Notes: generated from the letters alone by a model not told the origin. Shown: positions 35,864 to 47,922, numbered from the stretch's first letter. The stretch: DNA of 64,000 nt from Juglans regia (GCF_001411555.2 NC_049904.1:31199370-31263369); one strand, 5' to 3'. Numbers and translations: made by a program.

Positions 35864-37280
35864 ATGGGCATCTCTACGGAGTCGCAGTTTCATGTTTTGG
35901 CTGTTGATGACAGCCTCATAGATAGAAAGCTGATTGAGAGGCTCCTCAAGACCTCATCATATCAAGGTACTTTCTTGGTTGCAATCGTGGGTTATTGTTT
36001 TTTTGGTTCCAGTTTTGCTTTCATTGTTTGCTTTCGATTGCTAAACCGCTAATTTTTCGTTTCCCTTTAATGGCAGTTACTACAGTTGATTCTGGTACAA
36101 AGGCTCTAGAATTTCTGGGTGTGCATGAAGATGACCAAAGCAACTCAGATATACCATCGGTTTCCCCGAACACTCATCAGGTGCGATTCATTCATTTTTT
36201 AGTCCTCTCTTAGTGTCTGAGATTGTATACTTTTCCTGTTATTTTTCCCTTGCTTGCTGGGCTCCTGGGTTTCTGAATTTCTTTGGTTTCTTGCGTTATT
36301 TCAGGAAGTGGAAGTGAATCTTATCATTACAGACTACTGTATGCCTGGCATGACAGGCTATGATTTGCTCAGGAAAATCAAGGTAGGCTTTTGGTTTCTA
36401 TTGCCTTGTCTTCTTTCTCATCCATCCAATATTCGCTCGCTTATCTCGATCTTTCCCCTTGAGATGATTTTTTTTTTCTGTCATGAGACACTAGTCATTG
36501 TCCAGCTTTTTCCAAATTGAAATTCTGCATTCCAAATTGATATGCTTTTGAAGATTTGCCATCTGGGTCCTCGTGTCAGCACTTGCCCAAATAAAAATCT
36601 CTTTGGCATATTTTCCCACCTACTTTTCACCCAAACAAATCAGGTTCATGATATTCCCAAAGATTTGTTTGCTTTATCATGGGTCTTTCTCATGTCATCT
36701 GTTTTAGAAACATCCAATCTCCATGACAAATTGACAATGTCCCTGTGCATACTTTCCCATAAGTACAAACTGACCTAAGAAATTTATGGGATTTTCTCTG
36801 ATTTTGCAGGAGTCTTCATCCCTGAGAAACATACCAGTGGTGATTATGTCATCCGAGAATGTGCCTTCAAGGATCAGCAGGTAAATATTTTGTTTTAATT
36901 TTATTTTATTTATTCCTTGGAAATTTGTTTTCTTATTGGCAAAACCACTAATGTGTACAATTGGCAACAGATGCCTGGAGGAAGGCGCTGAAGAATTTTT
37001 CTTGAAACCAGTTCGACCATCAGATGTTAATCGGCTTAGGCCCCATATAATGAAAACTAAGCTGAAGGATCAACAAGAAGATAAACAAGAAAACAAAGAA
37101 GAAGAATTAGGAAAACCAGAGTTTCAATCACGAGAAGAAAAAGAAGAACAGCAGCAGCAACAACACCACCATCTCCAACAACAACATTCCAATGGCAACA
37201 AGAGAAAAGCCTTGGAAGAAGGGCTTTCTCCTGACAGAACAAGACCCAGATACAACAACGGCCTCACCACTGTGGTCTGA
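35864..37280 (+). CDS. Type-A response regulator (ARR8/ARR9-like)
   Basis: Five exons: 35864-35966, 36077-36180, 36305-36382, 36810-36880 and 36971-37280, GT-AG with consistent phases, for 221 residues. One receiver domain fills residues 9-145. The acidic pair is D15-D16 ([12 protein letters not shown]), the phosphoacceptor is D79 ([16 protein letters not shown]), and the switch Ser lies in VVIMSSEN. The conserved Lys is K131 ([11 protein letters not shown]). There is no GARP DNA-binding domain. The C-terminal tail is short, charged and Gln/His-rich (about 172-188), then basic ([11 protein letters not shown]). That is the type-A layout: negative feedback on cytokinin phosphorelay. The five-exon structure and the insertion around residues 47-69 resemble ARR8/ARR9. 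I start at 35864 because [16 protein letters not shown] matches family starts; an upstream in-frame Met at 35837 is less likely. Confidence 0.92.
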
Positions 37281-37609
37281 TGACAAAAATCATGGAAATA
37301 GATTTTCTCCTTCACTCAACAAATGTAGTTTTTTTTTTTTTTTCAAATCTAAAATTTACGCTGGTCAATACAGGCCCAATAGAAATATTTTGTTCAATTT
37401 TGTTTCGCTAATTATAACAAAAAAAAGGAAAAAAAAGAAGGTAATTTGATTAAAAAAAAAAAACTTGGTATCTCAAATTGTGAGATTATTGGAGAAAGTT
37501 GAGCGATAGATTTGATTTATTTTGCTGGGTATAACACGAACGAAGGCATTGCAATTCGAGTCCAATCTAGCTTCCATTGATGGGGAATACATCTTTATAC
37601 TGCATTATT

Positions 37610-37610
<1 letters not shown>

Positions 37611-37654
<44 letters not shown>
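37611..37654. repeat. (CT)n microsatellite
   Basis: About 44 bases of CT in the 3' flank of the response regulator, followed by gtgtctcatg. Confidence 0.95.
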
Positions 37655-37658
<4 letters not shown>

Positions 37659-37832
37659 CTCATGTATTTCAGATAACAGAGAGACAAGCTGTCAATTGAT
37701 GTGAAATTTGGGAACATTTTGCCCCCATGAAGCTCTCTCTACCTCGCAATTGACGAGGGCACGATTTTGCTCATACTATTTTGGATCAAGAATTCCATTA
37801 CTTCTCCCAAAATTCTAGGATATGAACGGAGC

Positions 37833-38050
37833 TTACGGCCTCGTTTGTTTTCGGAAATAAGATGAGATAAGATGAGATTAAAGTTAAAAAGTTGAATAAA
37901 ATATTGTTAGAGTATATTTTTTAATATTATTTTTATTTTGAGATTTGAAAAAGTTGAATTGTTTATTTTATTTTGTATTGGAAGTTAGAAAAGTTGTAAT
38001 GATTAGATGAGATGAGATGAAAAGTTTTTCCAAAACAAACGAGGCCTAAG
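37833..38050. repeat. Tourist-like MITE with near-perfect ends
   Basis: Left end ttacggcctcgtttgttttc and right end aaaacaaacgaggcctaag are nearly perfect inverted repeats, with TTA/TAA at the borders as expected for PIF/Harbinger-type insertion. The core is attgtttattttattttg and gagtatattttttaatatta. Best-preserved copy of the family in this window. Confidence 0.8.
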
Positions 38051-38097
38051 TTAGTATATAAAATTAGTTGAGAGGGTAATATAGTCCTATTGTATGA

Positions 38098-38284
38098 ATA
38101 ATTCTACTTCTCATCACAACACACTTTATTTATTTTAATTATTTATTTATTTTTCATATAACAAGTTTGTGATGTATGGATGATATATAGAACAACTCAA
38201 TTAATTTGATAAGAATAAAATAAAATAAAAAATAATTTTAAAATATGTAAAGTATGTAGTGTGGGATGATAAGTAGCATCATTC
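38098..38284. repeat. Foldback MITE
   Basis: Left arm attctacttctcatcacaac and right arm gtgggatgataagtagcat are imperfect inverted repeats around an AT-rich centre. Confidence 0.6.
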
Positions 38285-38304
38285 CTATTGTATATATTTA
38301 GAGC

Positions 38305-38480
38305 TTTGTTATTTATAAGCCTCACACACCATAATTTCTTTTAATTTTTAATTTAATTTTATTTTTTTAAAAATAATTAAATTCTTTTACTCATCATTCA
38401 TATAATATATATTTAATAAGAAAAAAAAATTAAAAAAATAACAAAAAAGATTATGTGAGAGACTTATAAATAGAATTTTT
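38305..38480. repeat. Foldback MITE
   Basis: Left arm ttataagcctcacacaccat and right arm attatgtgagagacttataa are imperfect inverted repeats, ending in tagaatttttc. Lies directly after the element at 38098, separated by about 20 bases. Confidence 0.55.
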
Positions 38481-39081
38481 CGTATATCTAACAACCCCCC
38501 TCCACAAGCTCATTTGACATATTTATTTTTATTTTTACGTATTTCTGAGATTTTCTTTGAATTTCCAAAAGATTTTATTTTTTTCATTTTTATTTTTTTG
38601 TTACTTAATATTTTGTACGTGTGATCCACCCATGGTTTATCAATTAACACACGTCGGGAAAAAAAAAAAAAAAAGTAACACATGTCGAATTCCTAATGGT
38701 TTAGGAATCAATTGACATTGAAAAATACACAGCAATCTGAAAAAGAGAATCCAATTTTGTATTTTAATCTTGAAAAATAATCGAAGCAATCGTTGGGCCT
38801 AGTCTCATGAATATGAAACTCCAGCCCAAACACTTAAAAAAAATCATCGATCTGTTGCTTCTTTCACTTCATGGCTGAACCCATTCTGAATGTGGACACT
38901 TTTTCTGGAGTTCTGCCTTGATCTCTCTCTCTCTCTCTCTACTTTTTCTAGACTTTAGTCAATGAATCAGACGGATCTCAGGCAGTTGACTAATAAAGTC
39001 ATCAGGTACCTATGCGAAGAAAATAAAAACATTAAACACACATACTCAAAACAATTAATCCAAAACAAAAGAACAATGGTC

Positions 39082-39309
39082 TCCTTGTTTGTTTTTCAAA
39101 AACATCTCATCTCATCTCATCTCACCTCATTATTACAATTTTCTTAAATCCCCACACAAAATAAAATAAACAATTCAACTTTTTCAAATTCTAAAATAAC
39201 AATAATATTAAAAAATATATTCTAACAATATTTTATTCAACTTTTTAACTTTAATCTCAACTTATTTCATCTCATCTCATCTCATCTCTAAAAACAAACG
39301 AGCTCTAAA
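39082..39309. repeat. Tourist-like MITE
   Basis: Left end ccttgtttgtttttcaaaaa and right end taaaaacaaacgagctctaa are inverted repeats. The subterminal tracts are tandem atctc units on both sides. The core aataaacaattcaacttttt and attctaacaatattttattc is shared with 14560 and 18022. Confidence 0.75.
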
Positions 39310-42300
39310 GTTGCTAACCGGTGTCTTGTTTAGTCTTGCAACATGTTTGCATCTATGCGTATTCATAGTTTATACGTTAGTAGTAATGTCAGACATACTG
39401 GGGAGTTACCCTCAATCACCCTTCCTGGGAACAGATCCTGAAAACTTCGTCGACTCTTGCGGAAGAGGAGAACGTCAAGGTTGGATAGTTGCCGCATTTT
39501 TCACGGTTGAATGTGGAAACTTTTCTGAACTTGATATGGGTGTGTTCGCCTTCAGTAGACAATAAAAATGGTTGGAGTGGGTAAACCAAGCCATACACCA
39601 CACTTTTATCTTATTTTAATCATACTAATTAATATGTGATATATTTATCATTATTAGATGATGAAGAAGTATAAAATAAATGATCATTTAATGATAATAA
39701 ATATATTATTTTTATTTAATAAGATGAAAATAAAATTATAATATATTATATAGAATTTTCCTAAATCTTTTAAAAGTTGTTGCTTTGATGTTTTCAGTTC
39801 AATGCAATTACTATCTATTTTCACAAAGCTAAATGCCAACTCGTGCGAAAAAAAGAATATATATAGATAAAAATTATTATTAAAAATATTTATTTTACAC
39901 ATATGATACGATGTTATATAAATTATATATTTTTTTAAGTGAATATTAAAAATAATTAATTAAAAATAATCACGCAAAGTGCAAAATCATCTGACAGGTC
40001 TAACAGCAGCCCAATGAAAAGTATTTGTACATTGCATTTTAGAACTGGAGCAATCAAATTTAAAACTCCTTTTGAGGCATTGGTTGGTGTGTTAAAGTTC
40101 GTGTACTTCTTTTTGAATCAATAAAGTAAAAATAAATAAAAAATAATCAAATAACCAATCACATAATATAAATTTATGTAATTTGATAACGCGTTTATGT
40201 TTATAAAATTATAGATAATTTTATTATATTGAAGAATTAGAAGACATATTTTGAGGTGATTGTTTACTGTTCAAAACGCCATACTATACAAAATAAGTAT
40301 TTTTATAGGATTACATGTCTAATTTTTACTTTTTTGCGATATTTGCTCGAACGGAATGTTGAAAGTGCATCGAACAAACTCTCTGTCTAATTTTTGCTCG
40401 AACACAAAGTCAAGTGAACTTTCTGTCTGATCTTTGAACTGAAAGTCAAGCAAAATTTCTGTCTTAGTGCTTCTTGAGTAAAAAATAGTATAAATTTTTT
40501 TTTCCTGGGCAATGCCCCTGGACCAATCGGCTCACGCCTATACTCCATAGCACAAGCCTCTCATTGAAAATCCATTAAAAAACCATAACGAATAATTGAT
40601 GAGTCGAATAATCAGGCCGCCACAATAATACAACAGGTTACAAACCCAACATTTATTGTACCCCATCATCTACAGAATGATAACTTCGTTTCCTGCCCTG
40701 TTTATTACAACCTTTGATTTCGAGCTACTTCAGCAGCCTTCTGCTATCCACTTTAAGGCAAGTATAGCTGGAAAAAAACAATCTTCCTTCAACCATTGCA
40801 GAGAAGTGCCAAAACGCTTGGGAGTTCCTGCTTTCCGAAATCCCTGACTTGCATGAGATGACAAGATTTGGAATGAAACAGAAATGGAAAAGAAGAAGTT
40901 AAGGATGGAAATTGCACAAGAAAGTAGCATCTATCATGTGATGATGTGAATGAGCAGTCGGTAAGGAGAATAGATTGGCTAGAACATAATAAGGGGCAGC
41001 ATGTGTAAAATAGTGGTCAATCTGTGGGTGATTCGTTACTCTGCTACTCCATTGCGAGAGAATTGTAGTTGTTTTTTTTTTGGTTCATTTAAGGTTCAAA
41101 TCTTGATGCCAAAAGAGGGTATTTGATTTGTACTTCGGTTAGAAAGGGTTGTTTGGAAGGCATGAAAACAGTTTTGGAATGCAGCTCTTTGCTTAATGTG
41201 GACAGACTTCAAAAAAAAAAAAATTTGTTGCCACCTTTGTGTGAGTTCTCTCAACTGTTATTGGCAGGATTTCTGTCCCCCGTTTCTTTTGTGCATTTTA
41301 CGGATCGTTCAAACCGAACAGGGATTGGCTATCCTCCTAAACTTTTGGGTCTGTTAGTAGCACAAACCAAAGAAACAAAGTCTACTCTACGTTTCATAAT
41401 TAGTCATGTCTGAGCAATCCATTTACACGATTTTATAAAGGTGATTCAGAAGTTTAGTTTCTGCAATTTCAGAATTCAGCCCAAAATCATTCATTGAATC
41501 ACCCAACAAATCTTGCTACTTGTGCATGTAAGGGAACAAATCTTAGCCATTTTCAAAATTCAAAGCAGCATGACTGTAGAGTGGATGCGATAAAGACCTC
41601 TTGGTACCTAAGCACCACATGAAAACTGGTGTGGGTGTGGCATTAGGCCTAAACTGGTGCATGGTGGTCCTGCACCCTTATTATCCGTCCATTTCAATAC
41701 GTTGTTATGTTGATGCATACGATTGCAACCTTTTTATATCTTTTCACTTGGATTTCATCTTGTCTTCTTGCTTTTACTTATCTTGCCAGATATCTTGAAA
41801 GGGATTATACCCTTTTGTATTTCCTCTTATTTTCAGAACTCTCTCTGTTTTGTTCTCTGCTGAGAAATCGAATAAGAATAAACAATACAGAATTCAAGTG
41901 TGCATTTTAAAGATGAGAGAATTCAGGTTGATGAATTCTATTAATTAGCCACTATTCATTTTCACACTCCACACTTATAGTTTTTTTTTTTTTTTTTTTT
42001 TATAGTATGAAGTGTTTTTCATAAAGTATGTAGGTGTTTTTCATAAAGTGTGGAGTAGTAAATAGTGGCTGATGAAAAGAATTTTTTATTCCAGTTTCTA
42101 TAAGAATAAATTCTTAATAAATGATTTAGGTGACGAAAAATAAAAGGTAAATTATAAAAATTGTTAGTATGATGATCTGTTGTTTGTTGTCTTTAATTGC
42201 ACATGTTGATAATAATGTTGATATGTATACTTTTACCCTCCCAAAACTGAATTGCTGCCTTTATCCTTGGCTATGAATTTGACATCCAATTACAACTTGC

Positions 42301-42971
42301 AACATAAATGTACTTAATAAGGCGAAGAGAAACTTTCATGTGCAAGCCAGCAAATAGATGTAATTTGAAATATAAGCCCAATAAATGGCTTGAAGGGAAC
42401 ATGGGCACTAACAGTACCATTAAATGTCATTTGCTTTTGGTTGATAAGTTAGGTATAACATATCAATCATTTGGCCAAATATAGAAACGTTGCAAAATGA
42501 TTAAAGTTAATCTCAAAATAGTTCAAAATATGGAAACCAGTATACTAATTTATCAAATGAAAAATTCTTAATAACAATCACTATTAATCACCTCACATCT
42601 CACACTCTATAAAAAATACTCACATACTCTACGAGTGAATAGCGACTGATGTATAACATTCATTTTATCAAATAATAATGTTTTTATACCATTAAGCCGA
42701 ACTTCTGTATAATATCATCAACGGGTGACGCTAACTAATATATGCGTCACATTAATTAATTATAATTTAATAACATGTTACGCAAATATTACAACTTATA
42801 CTACGTTTCTGGTCTCTACATTGTTGTCATTATTTCTATTGTTATTTTAGGATGGCAATGGCTAATGGTCGGCGGAGTAGGGTGAATGACAAAATTAGAA
42901 AAGCAAGTCCAACTGCATGAGTTAGATAGATTAAACTTGCTATTAACAGATTTGTGCTTATTGCTTGTACC
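39310..42971. other. Intergenic region, no gene recognised
   Basis: Part of it (40.6-41.8 kb) is less AT-rich and mostly non-repetitive, with short frames on both strands (40656-40847, 40730-40930 minus, 41123-41413, 41601-41798). None shows a known domain or clear splicing. It could be a non-coding transcript or a decayed gene. A foldback element sits at 41931-42088, and inverted-repeat-like sequence lies at 42556-42665. Confidence 0.4.
41931..42088. repeat. Foldback MITE with internal tandem repeat
   Basis: Left arm attagccactattcattttc plus cacactccacactta and right arm aagtgtggagtagtaaatag plus tggctgatgaa are inverted repeats around a 23-base T-run. Inside the right half, gtgtttttcataaagt occurs twice in tandem. 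Confidence 0.65.
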
Positions 42972-43542
42972 TAGGGGTGTCAAATCGTGTTAACGGGTCG
43001 TATTCGTGTCGTGTCAAGACATGTATATTATACTATATAGGTCAACCCTAACCCGACCCGTTAAGCTTATCGTGTCAAAATCTCAAACCCTAACACGACC
43101 CAATAACATAACGGGTCGTGTCGTGTCAACCCGTTTTGACCTATTTATGTAAATGGATTGAAACAAACCTAAAATTAACTTCCTTAATCTAGTTAAGTTT
43201 AGCATAATTTTATATAAATGTTAAAATCACAATATCTATACAAAATATAAAACTAACTACAAGTCCAAAATTACAATCTAAACAATAAAAATATCTAAAT
43301 TAAAATCTCAACAATTTTATTTTTTAGGTATAAGGGTATAATTGTAATTTTAACTTTCTTAACGGGTCATAACAGGTTATAACGGGTCATAACGGGTTGA
43401 CCCGTTATCAACCCGTTAAGCTATCGTGTCTTAACGGGTCAACCCGTTTTGACCCGAACCCGTTAAGAGTAAACCCTAACCCGCTTTTATCGTATCGTGT
43501 TCGTGTTGGGTTAATGGGTCGTGTGACATATTGACACCCCTA
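42972..43542. mobile_element. hAT-type MITE, complete, 8-bp target duplication
   Basis: 571-base element with inverted ends taggggtgtcaaat and tattgacacccctA. It is flanked by exact cttgtacc copies at 42964-42971 and 43543-43550. An 8-base duplication and TAGGGGTGTCA-type ends fit the hAT superfamily. Subterminal zones are dense in aacgggt/acccgtt repeats on both sides, while the centre is AT-rich. No transposase frame, so non-autonomous. Confidence 0.88.
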
Positions 43543-43894
43543 CTTGTACCGGCATTGCTTCCATTGCGGAGAACTTCTTTAGAGTTCTCTTTACTTTTTT
43601 GTTTTTAGTTCTTCACTAAAGACAACTATTTATGTTCAAGAATTATGGTGAATTTAGATTGTTTTTAATTTAATTGGAAGACAACAAAGCTTAAAAAACT
43701 GTCAAATGTCAGTATTTTATAATTTATATTCTTTTGTCCTTTTCAAAATGCATATTTTAGTAACTGAAAGCAAGTCAAGAAATTTCAAGCTCAGTATAAT
43801 TTTTTTACTGTTTTGATTCTTGGAACTTGGAACTTTCTGAGAAAGTGAAAATTACCAAAGGACATCGTCATGTATAAAATTTTAAACCTTCCTA

Positions 43895-44496
43895 AGACTA
43901 TTGGTATTGGATTGATTATTTTACTCTTTAAATTTTAAAGAATATGTAATTTTTTCACTTTTAACTAATCATTCAAAACTTAAAATCTATATTGAATTAG
44001 TCATCACACTCTCTATAATAATAAAATATTATTATTTTTTATTTTTATAATTAATTTTTATTTTTTAATTAATTCTATTTTCATAACCTCCTATAATGTC
44101 TAATAATCATATGGGGAAGAAAATGGAGAAGAAGAAAAACAGAGAAGAAGAGAAAAAAAAAAAAAACTAGAAAAAGAGAGAAGGAAGAGATGAGGGAGAG
44201 GGAAGAAGAGAAGAAGAGAAAAAAAATAGATGAAGAAAAGAGAGAAAGGAGACGCGGGAGAGGAAGAATGAAGAAGAGAGAGAAATGAAACACTGGAGAG
44301 AGAGACGGATATTAATAAACAATTAATTTGAAGATGAAATAGTACTTTTCATATTTGAAGAAAAAGATAAATTTACTGTAGCTAATATTTAAGATGAAAA
44401 GTATTTGGTTAATTCAATGTGGGCTAACTATTGATAAAGTTAGCTAAATTTAGAGATAAAAAATTATTTAAAGAAATCAATGTGAATGCTCTAATC
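43895..44496. repeat. MITE related to those at 4488 and 47305
   Basis: Left end taagactattggtattggat and right end atcaatgtgaatgctctaat are imperfect inverted repeats. The interior includes a purine-rich tract (gagaagaag repeats, about 44115-44310) that gives a spurious long minus-strand frame. Confidence 0.5.
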
Positions 44497-44967
44497 TAAT
44501 TTCCCCAAGGCCTCAAGAAAGTAAGAAACAATCTTTCCATGTCTATCATTAACTGATCAATTTCAAAGAGACCCCCCTTGACCACATCTTCTTCAGTTCT
44601 CCTGATAACTGCATTAATTTCATCATCTTCCCCATCCCCACCGCCAACCCCCCCCCCGAGAGCTCCTCTTCACCTATTCAATTTCCTTCCTTCCTCTACA
44701 TCTCTCTCTATCTCATACTTCCACTCTATGCCTCCCAAAGCACCCAATCCATCTCTAGAAATCTTTTCTTCCTAACTGCAACCAAAATCTAACAAATGAC
44801 CTTTTCCATTAGAGCGCAATCCTAAGCCAAACCAAACCAAAAACCCTCAAGAAGCCACTCAGAGAAGACATGAACCGAAACCCGAGCAAAAAGTTTGATT
44901 GAGAGAGACGGAGAAAAAAAGGAGATATTTTTGAAAGCTTTGTGCATTTCCTCTCGATTCCTCGTTC

Positions 44968-46167
44968 ATGGGCTGCACTTCTTCAAAACCCAACCTTTTC
45001 CCAGAACACCCCTCTCATCCTTCTTCTTCTTCGTCTTCTGCTTCACACTCTTCAAATTCTTCACCATGGGTCCCCAAAGCTCTCTCCCTCCCAACCCCAC
45101 TTGTCCACCACCCACCTCTTAGAAAGGGTGATACCCATCACCTTGTATCTCTCACCTCCACTACCTATGGTTCGCTCCTCCTCATTGACAGCCCTAAACC
45201 CCCAAAAAACCCTAAATTGAATGGTCACGATCTCCCTGATCACCACAACACTACCCAGATAAGCCCTATTACGCCAGCACCAGACCCAGACCCAGAGCAT
45301 TTATCCCCAGACTCTGTAATCAACACCTGGGAACTCATGGACGGCCTCGACGACTTCGACTCCGATTCTGAAAAGCCAGTTTCTTCGATTTTTGACCGCC
45401 CAGTCGCCATCCCGAACAAACCCAGTTCGTATCAGTACACGGGCTGTGATGGGTCACAGAAAAAGCTACTTGATTTATTTGAATCAGTGAAAAGCTCGGA
45501 TGTTGTCTCTGGGAATTCACCGCATGCGACCAAACCACTGTGGCAGCATTTATCTGAGGAAGCTTTGCTTGCTAAAATGGACCACAATGTGGTTTCTAGC
45601 TATAGGCGCGCATTGTCATCGAGGCAATTGCATATTCAGTCCAGAAGAATGCAATCCCTGGAGTCTAGTCCTACGAGCTATTCATTTTCCAATGGTTGGT
45701 ACCGTTCACCAGGCAGTGAAGAGAGAATTGTGATCTATTTTACAAGTTTGAGAGGAATTCGAAAGACTTACGAAGATTGTTGTTCGGTCAGGATGATATT
45801 TAGGGGCTTTAGAGTGCCCGTAGACGAGAGGGACATTTCGATGGATTCAGAGTATCGAAAGGAATTACAAAGAGCGCTTGGAGGGAAGGCAGTGAGCTTG
45901 CCGCAAGTGTTTATTAGGGGAAACCATGTTGGGGGTGCAGAGGAGGTTAAGCAACTCAATGAGGTCGGAGAATTGGCCAAGCTTTTAGAGGGGTTTCCGA
46001 TACTGGATCCTGGGTTTGTTTGCAAGGGATGTGGAGATGCGAGGTTTGTGCCGTGCCCAAATTGCAGCGGCAGTCGGAAGGTGTTTGAAGAGGAGGAAGG
46101 AGAATTGAGGAGGTGCCCGGATTGCAATGAGAACGGCTTGTTACGGTGCCCGGGTTGCTGCTCATGA
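44968..46167 (+). CDS. Glutaredoxin-like protein with C-terminal CxxC cluster (At5g39865-type)
   Basis: Single exon, 399 residues. MGCTSSK at the start fits N-myristoylation and palmitoylation, so membrane association is likely. Residues 8-250 are Ser/Pro-rich and low-complexity. The glutaredoxin fold spans about 252-345: RIVIYFTSLRGIRKTYEDC, then LPQVFIRG (311-318) and VGGAEEV (321-327). Instead of a CPYC active site there is TSLRGIRKTYEDCC with Cys at 271 and 272. The C-terminus has four CxxC pairs (352/355, 363/366, 383/386, 394/397), likely binding zinc. This layout is that of the plant family annotated as uncharacterised protein At5g39865-like. Biochemical role is unknown; classical disulfide-reductase activity is doubtful. 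Confidence 0.9.
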   Translation: MGCTSSKPNLFPEHPSHPSSSSSSASHSSNSSPWVPKALSLPTPLVHHPPLRKGDTHHLVSLTSTTYGSLLLIDSPKPPKNPKLNGHDLPDHHNTTQISPITPAPDPDPEHLSPDSVINTWELMDGLDDFDSDSEKPVSSIFDRPVAIPNKPSSYQYTGCDGSQKKLLDLFESVKSSDVVSGNSPHATKPLWQHLSEEALLAKMDHNVVSSYRRALSSRQLHIQSRRMQSLESSPTSYSFSNGWYRSPGSEERIVIYFTSLRGIRKTYEDCCSVRMIFRGFRVPVDERDISMDSEYRKELQRALGGKAVSLPQVFIRGNHVGGAEEVKQLNEVGELAKLLEGFPILDPGFVCKGCGDARFVPCPNCSGSRKVFEEEEGELRRCPDCNENGLLRCPGCCS

Positions 46168-47085
46168 ATGTGGATGGATGCCAAGAAGTGATGCTAACAT
46201 CCTGAAAAAATTATTAAAAAATCTTGGTCCTTGTTCGGATAAATTCCTGAAAATGTTGGTGTTGTTGCCACCAAGAATGCCATGAACTTAAATATGTTTT
46301 AAGGCTTTCTTTGAATTTTGTTTCTTTTCGTCTGCCTATGCTTGTTAGGCTTGTGGTTTCTACTGTTCATTCTCTCCCTGAACAACATGAAGTAAAACTT
46401 TATTTTTTTTTTCGTCTTCTGAAATCTACTTGTCCATTTCATGGAGTAAGTGCCTTTGGAAAGTTTAATTTCAATTACCTATACCTTTTTCTGTAGATTG
46501 ACAGAAAGTCGTCAGGAAACCAGGCTGAAAAAGAAAAAATTCTCTGAATTTCGTAATAAATAAACTCAATCATGCATTGAATTTGAGTGGAACATATGAA
46601 ATTGTGCATACTGATACAAATCAAGGCATAATCGATTCTGCGTATGTGGGTGGGGTGTAAGTTTTTCTTTCTTCAGTCTTTTTAAAGCAAAAGACTTGTA
46701 AACTCCAAGTTAAATGTCATATTTTTCATTACTCATCAACCACGAAATGTCCCAATACCCAAACCTTCTCAGTTCTTGTTCTCATGCAGATTTGGTTTGC
46801 CAAATTCACAGGGAGTTCAAGCTGGGAACTTGTGTTTCCTTGACTGTGGTATTGTAATATAGTAGTACTCTTTTTCAAAACTCCAGTATTTATAAAGGAA
46901 AATGATAGAATGGCTATTAAATATACTCATATATTTATATTTTTTTAATAGTTAAAGAAAGTGATTATTAGTGAATTTATAAATATTTTTCTTAATAGTT
47001 ATGAATGTTTAAAAAATGATATTTTTTTTAACGGTTGGCTCAAACATGCATAATTCAATATTAGAGTTTTTCTTAACAAAAAATT

Positions 47086-47229
47086 TATGTACAATCATTT
47101 TTGCATATTCTTTACACACTCTACTAATGTGATTAGTTGTATCTTTATTTTTAATATAAATTAACTCATTTGACTAATCAAATCAATAGAATACATAAAA
47201 ACTACACAAAAATAACTATACATAACATA
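47086..47229. repeat. Foldback MITE, copy 2 of the family at 30861
   Basis: Left arm tatgtacaatcatttttgca and right arm acacaaaaataactatacat are imperfect inverted repeats. The centre attagttgtatctttatttt parallels the copy at 30861-31001. Confidence 0.55.
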
Positions 47230-47304
47230 ACTCTTTTCTTAGATGACGGACAATCTTCAAAATATGTAATTTTGTCCTTGCATAGAAAAACCAATGTTAA
47301 AATG

Positions 47305-47922
47305 CTCTAAGAGCATTCACATCCGATTCCCTAAATTTTTTCTTAAATTTAGCTAAAAAGGACACTCTCTATAATTTTATTTTAAATTTTACTCATTTTT
47401 AAAAAACCTTCTACATCTCATTCCCTATCCTTTCTCTATTATATTAAAATAATATTTTTCTATTATTTCTTTATTACTTTTTTCTCTCACTTCCATTTTC
47501 AACTTAACTACTTAATATTTTTTCTTATGTTTTGAACTATTATTATAGTGAATATTTTAAACAAAAATTTAAATTATTTTTTTAAAGGTTTAATAATATT
47601 TTTAAAATTATTATTTTTATATTTTAGTAATTATTTAAATTATTTTTAAAAATATTATTTAAAAGTATAATAAATATGAGTATAAGAGAAAATGTAGTTG
47701 ATTGAAAAAAGAATTTATTTTATTTATTCAAATAAAATATTAATAAAAAATGATTTAGGAGATGAATAGTAGTTTCCTATATTTAGGGAACTACTGTTTA
47801 TTTCTTAAATTAAAATTTTAAAATAGAAAATGGGATGAGAGGGAGTTTTTGAAATTTTTTTTTAATTTTTTCTTATAATTTAAGAATAATAATGATACGA
47901 GGAATGGGATGGAGATGCTCTA
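47305..47922. repeat. MITE with GAGCATTCACATCC ends
   Basis: Left end gagcattcacatccgattcc and right end ggaatgggatggagatgctc are clear imperfect inverted repeats. The interior is AT-rich with a small inner palindrome (ttcctatatttagggaa, about 47773-47789). Confidence 0.65.

Noticed and set aside
44081..44293. 70-residue minus-strand hydrophobic frame
   Set aside because: Produced by a purine-rich tract (gagaagaag) inside a MITE; low complexity, not a membrane protein gene.
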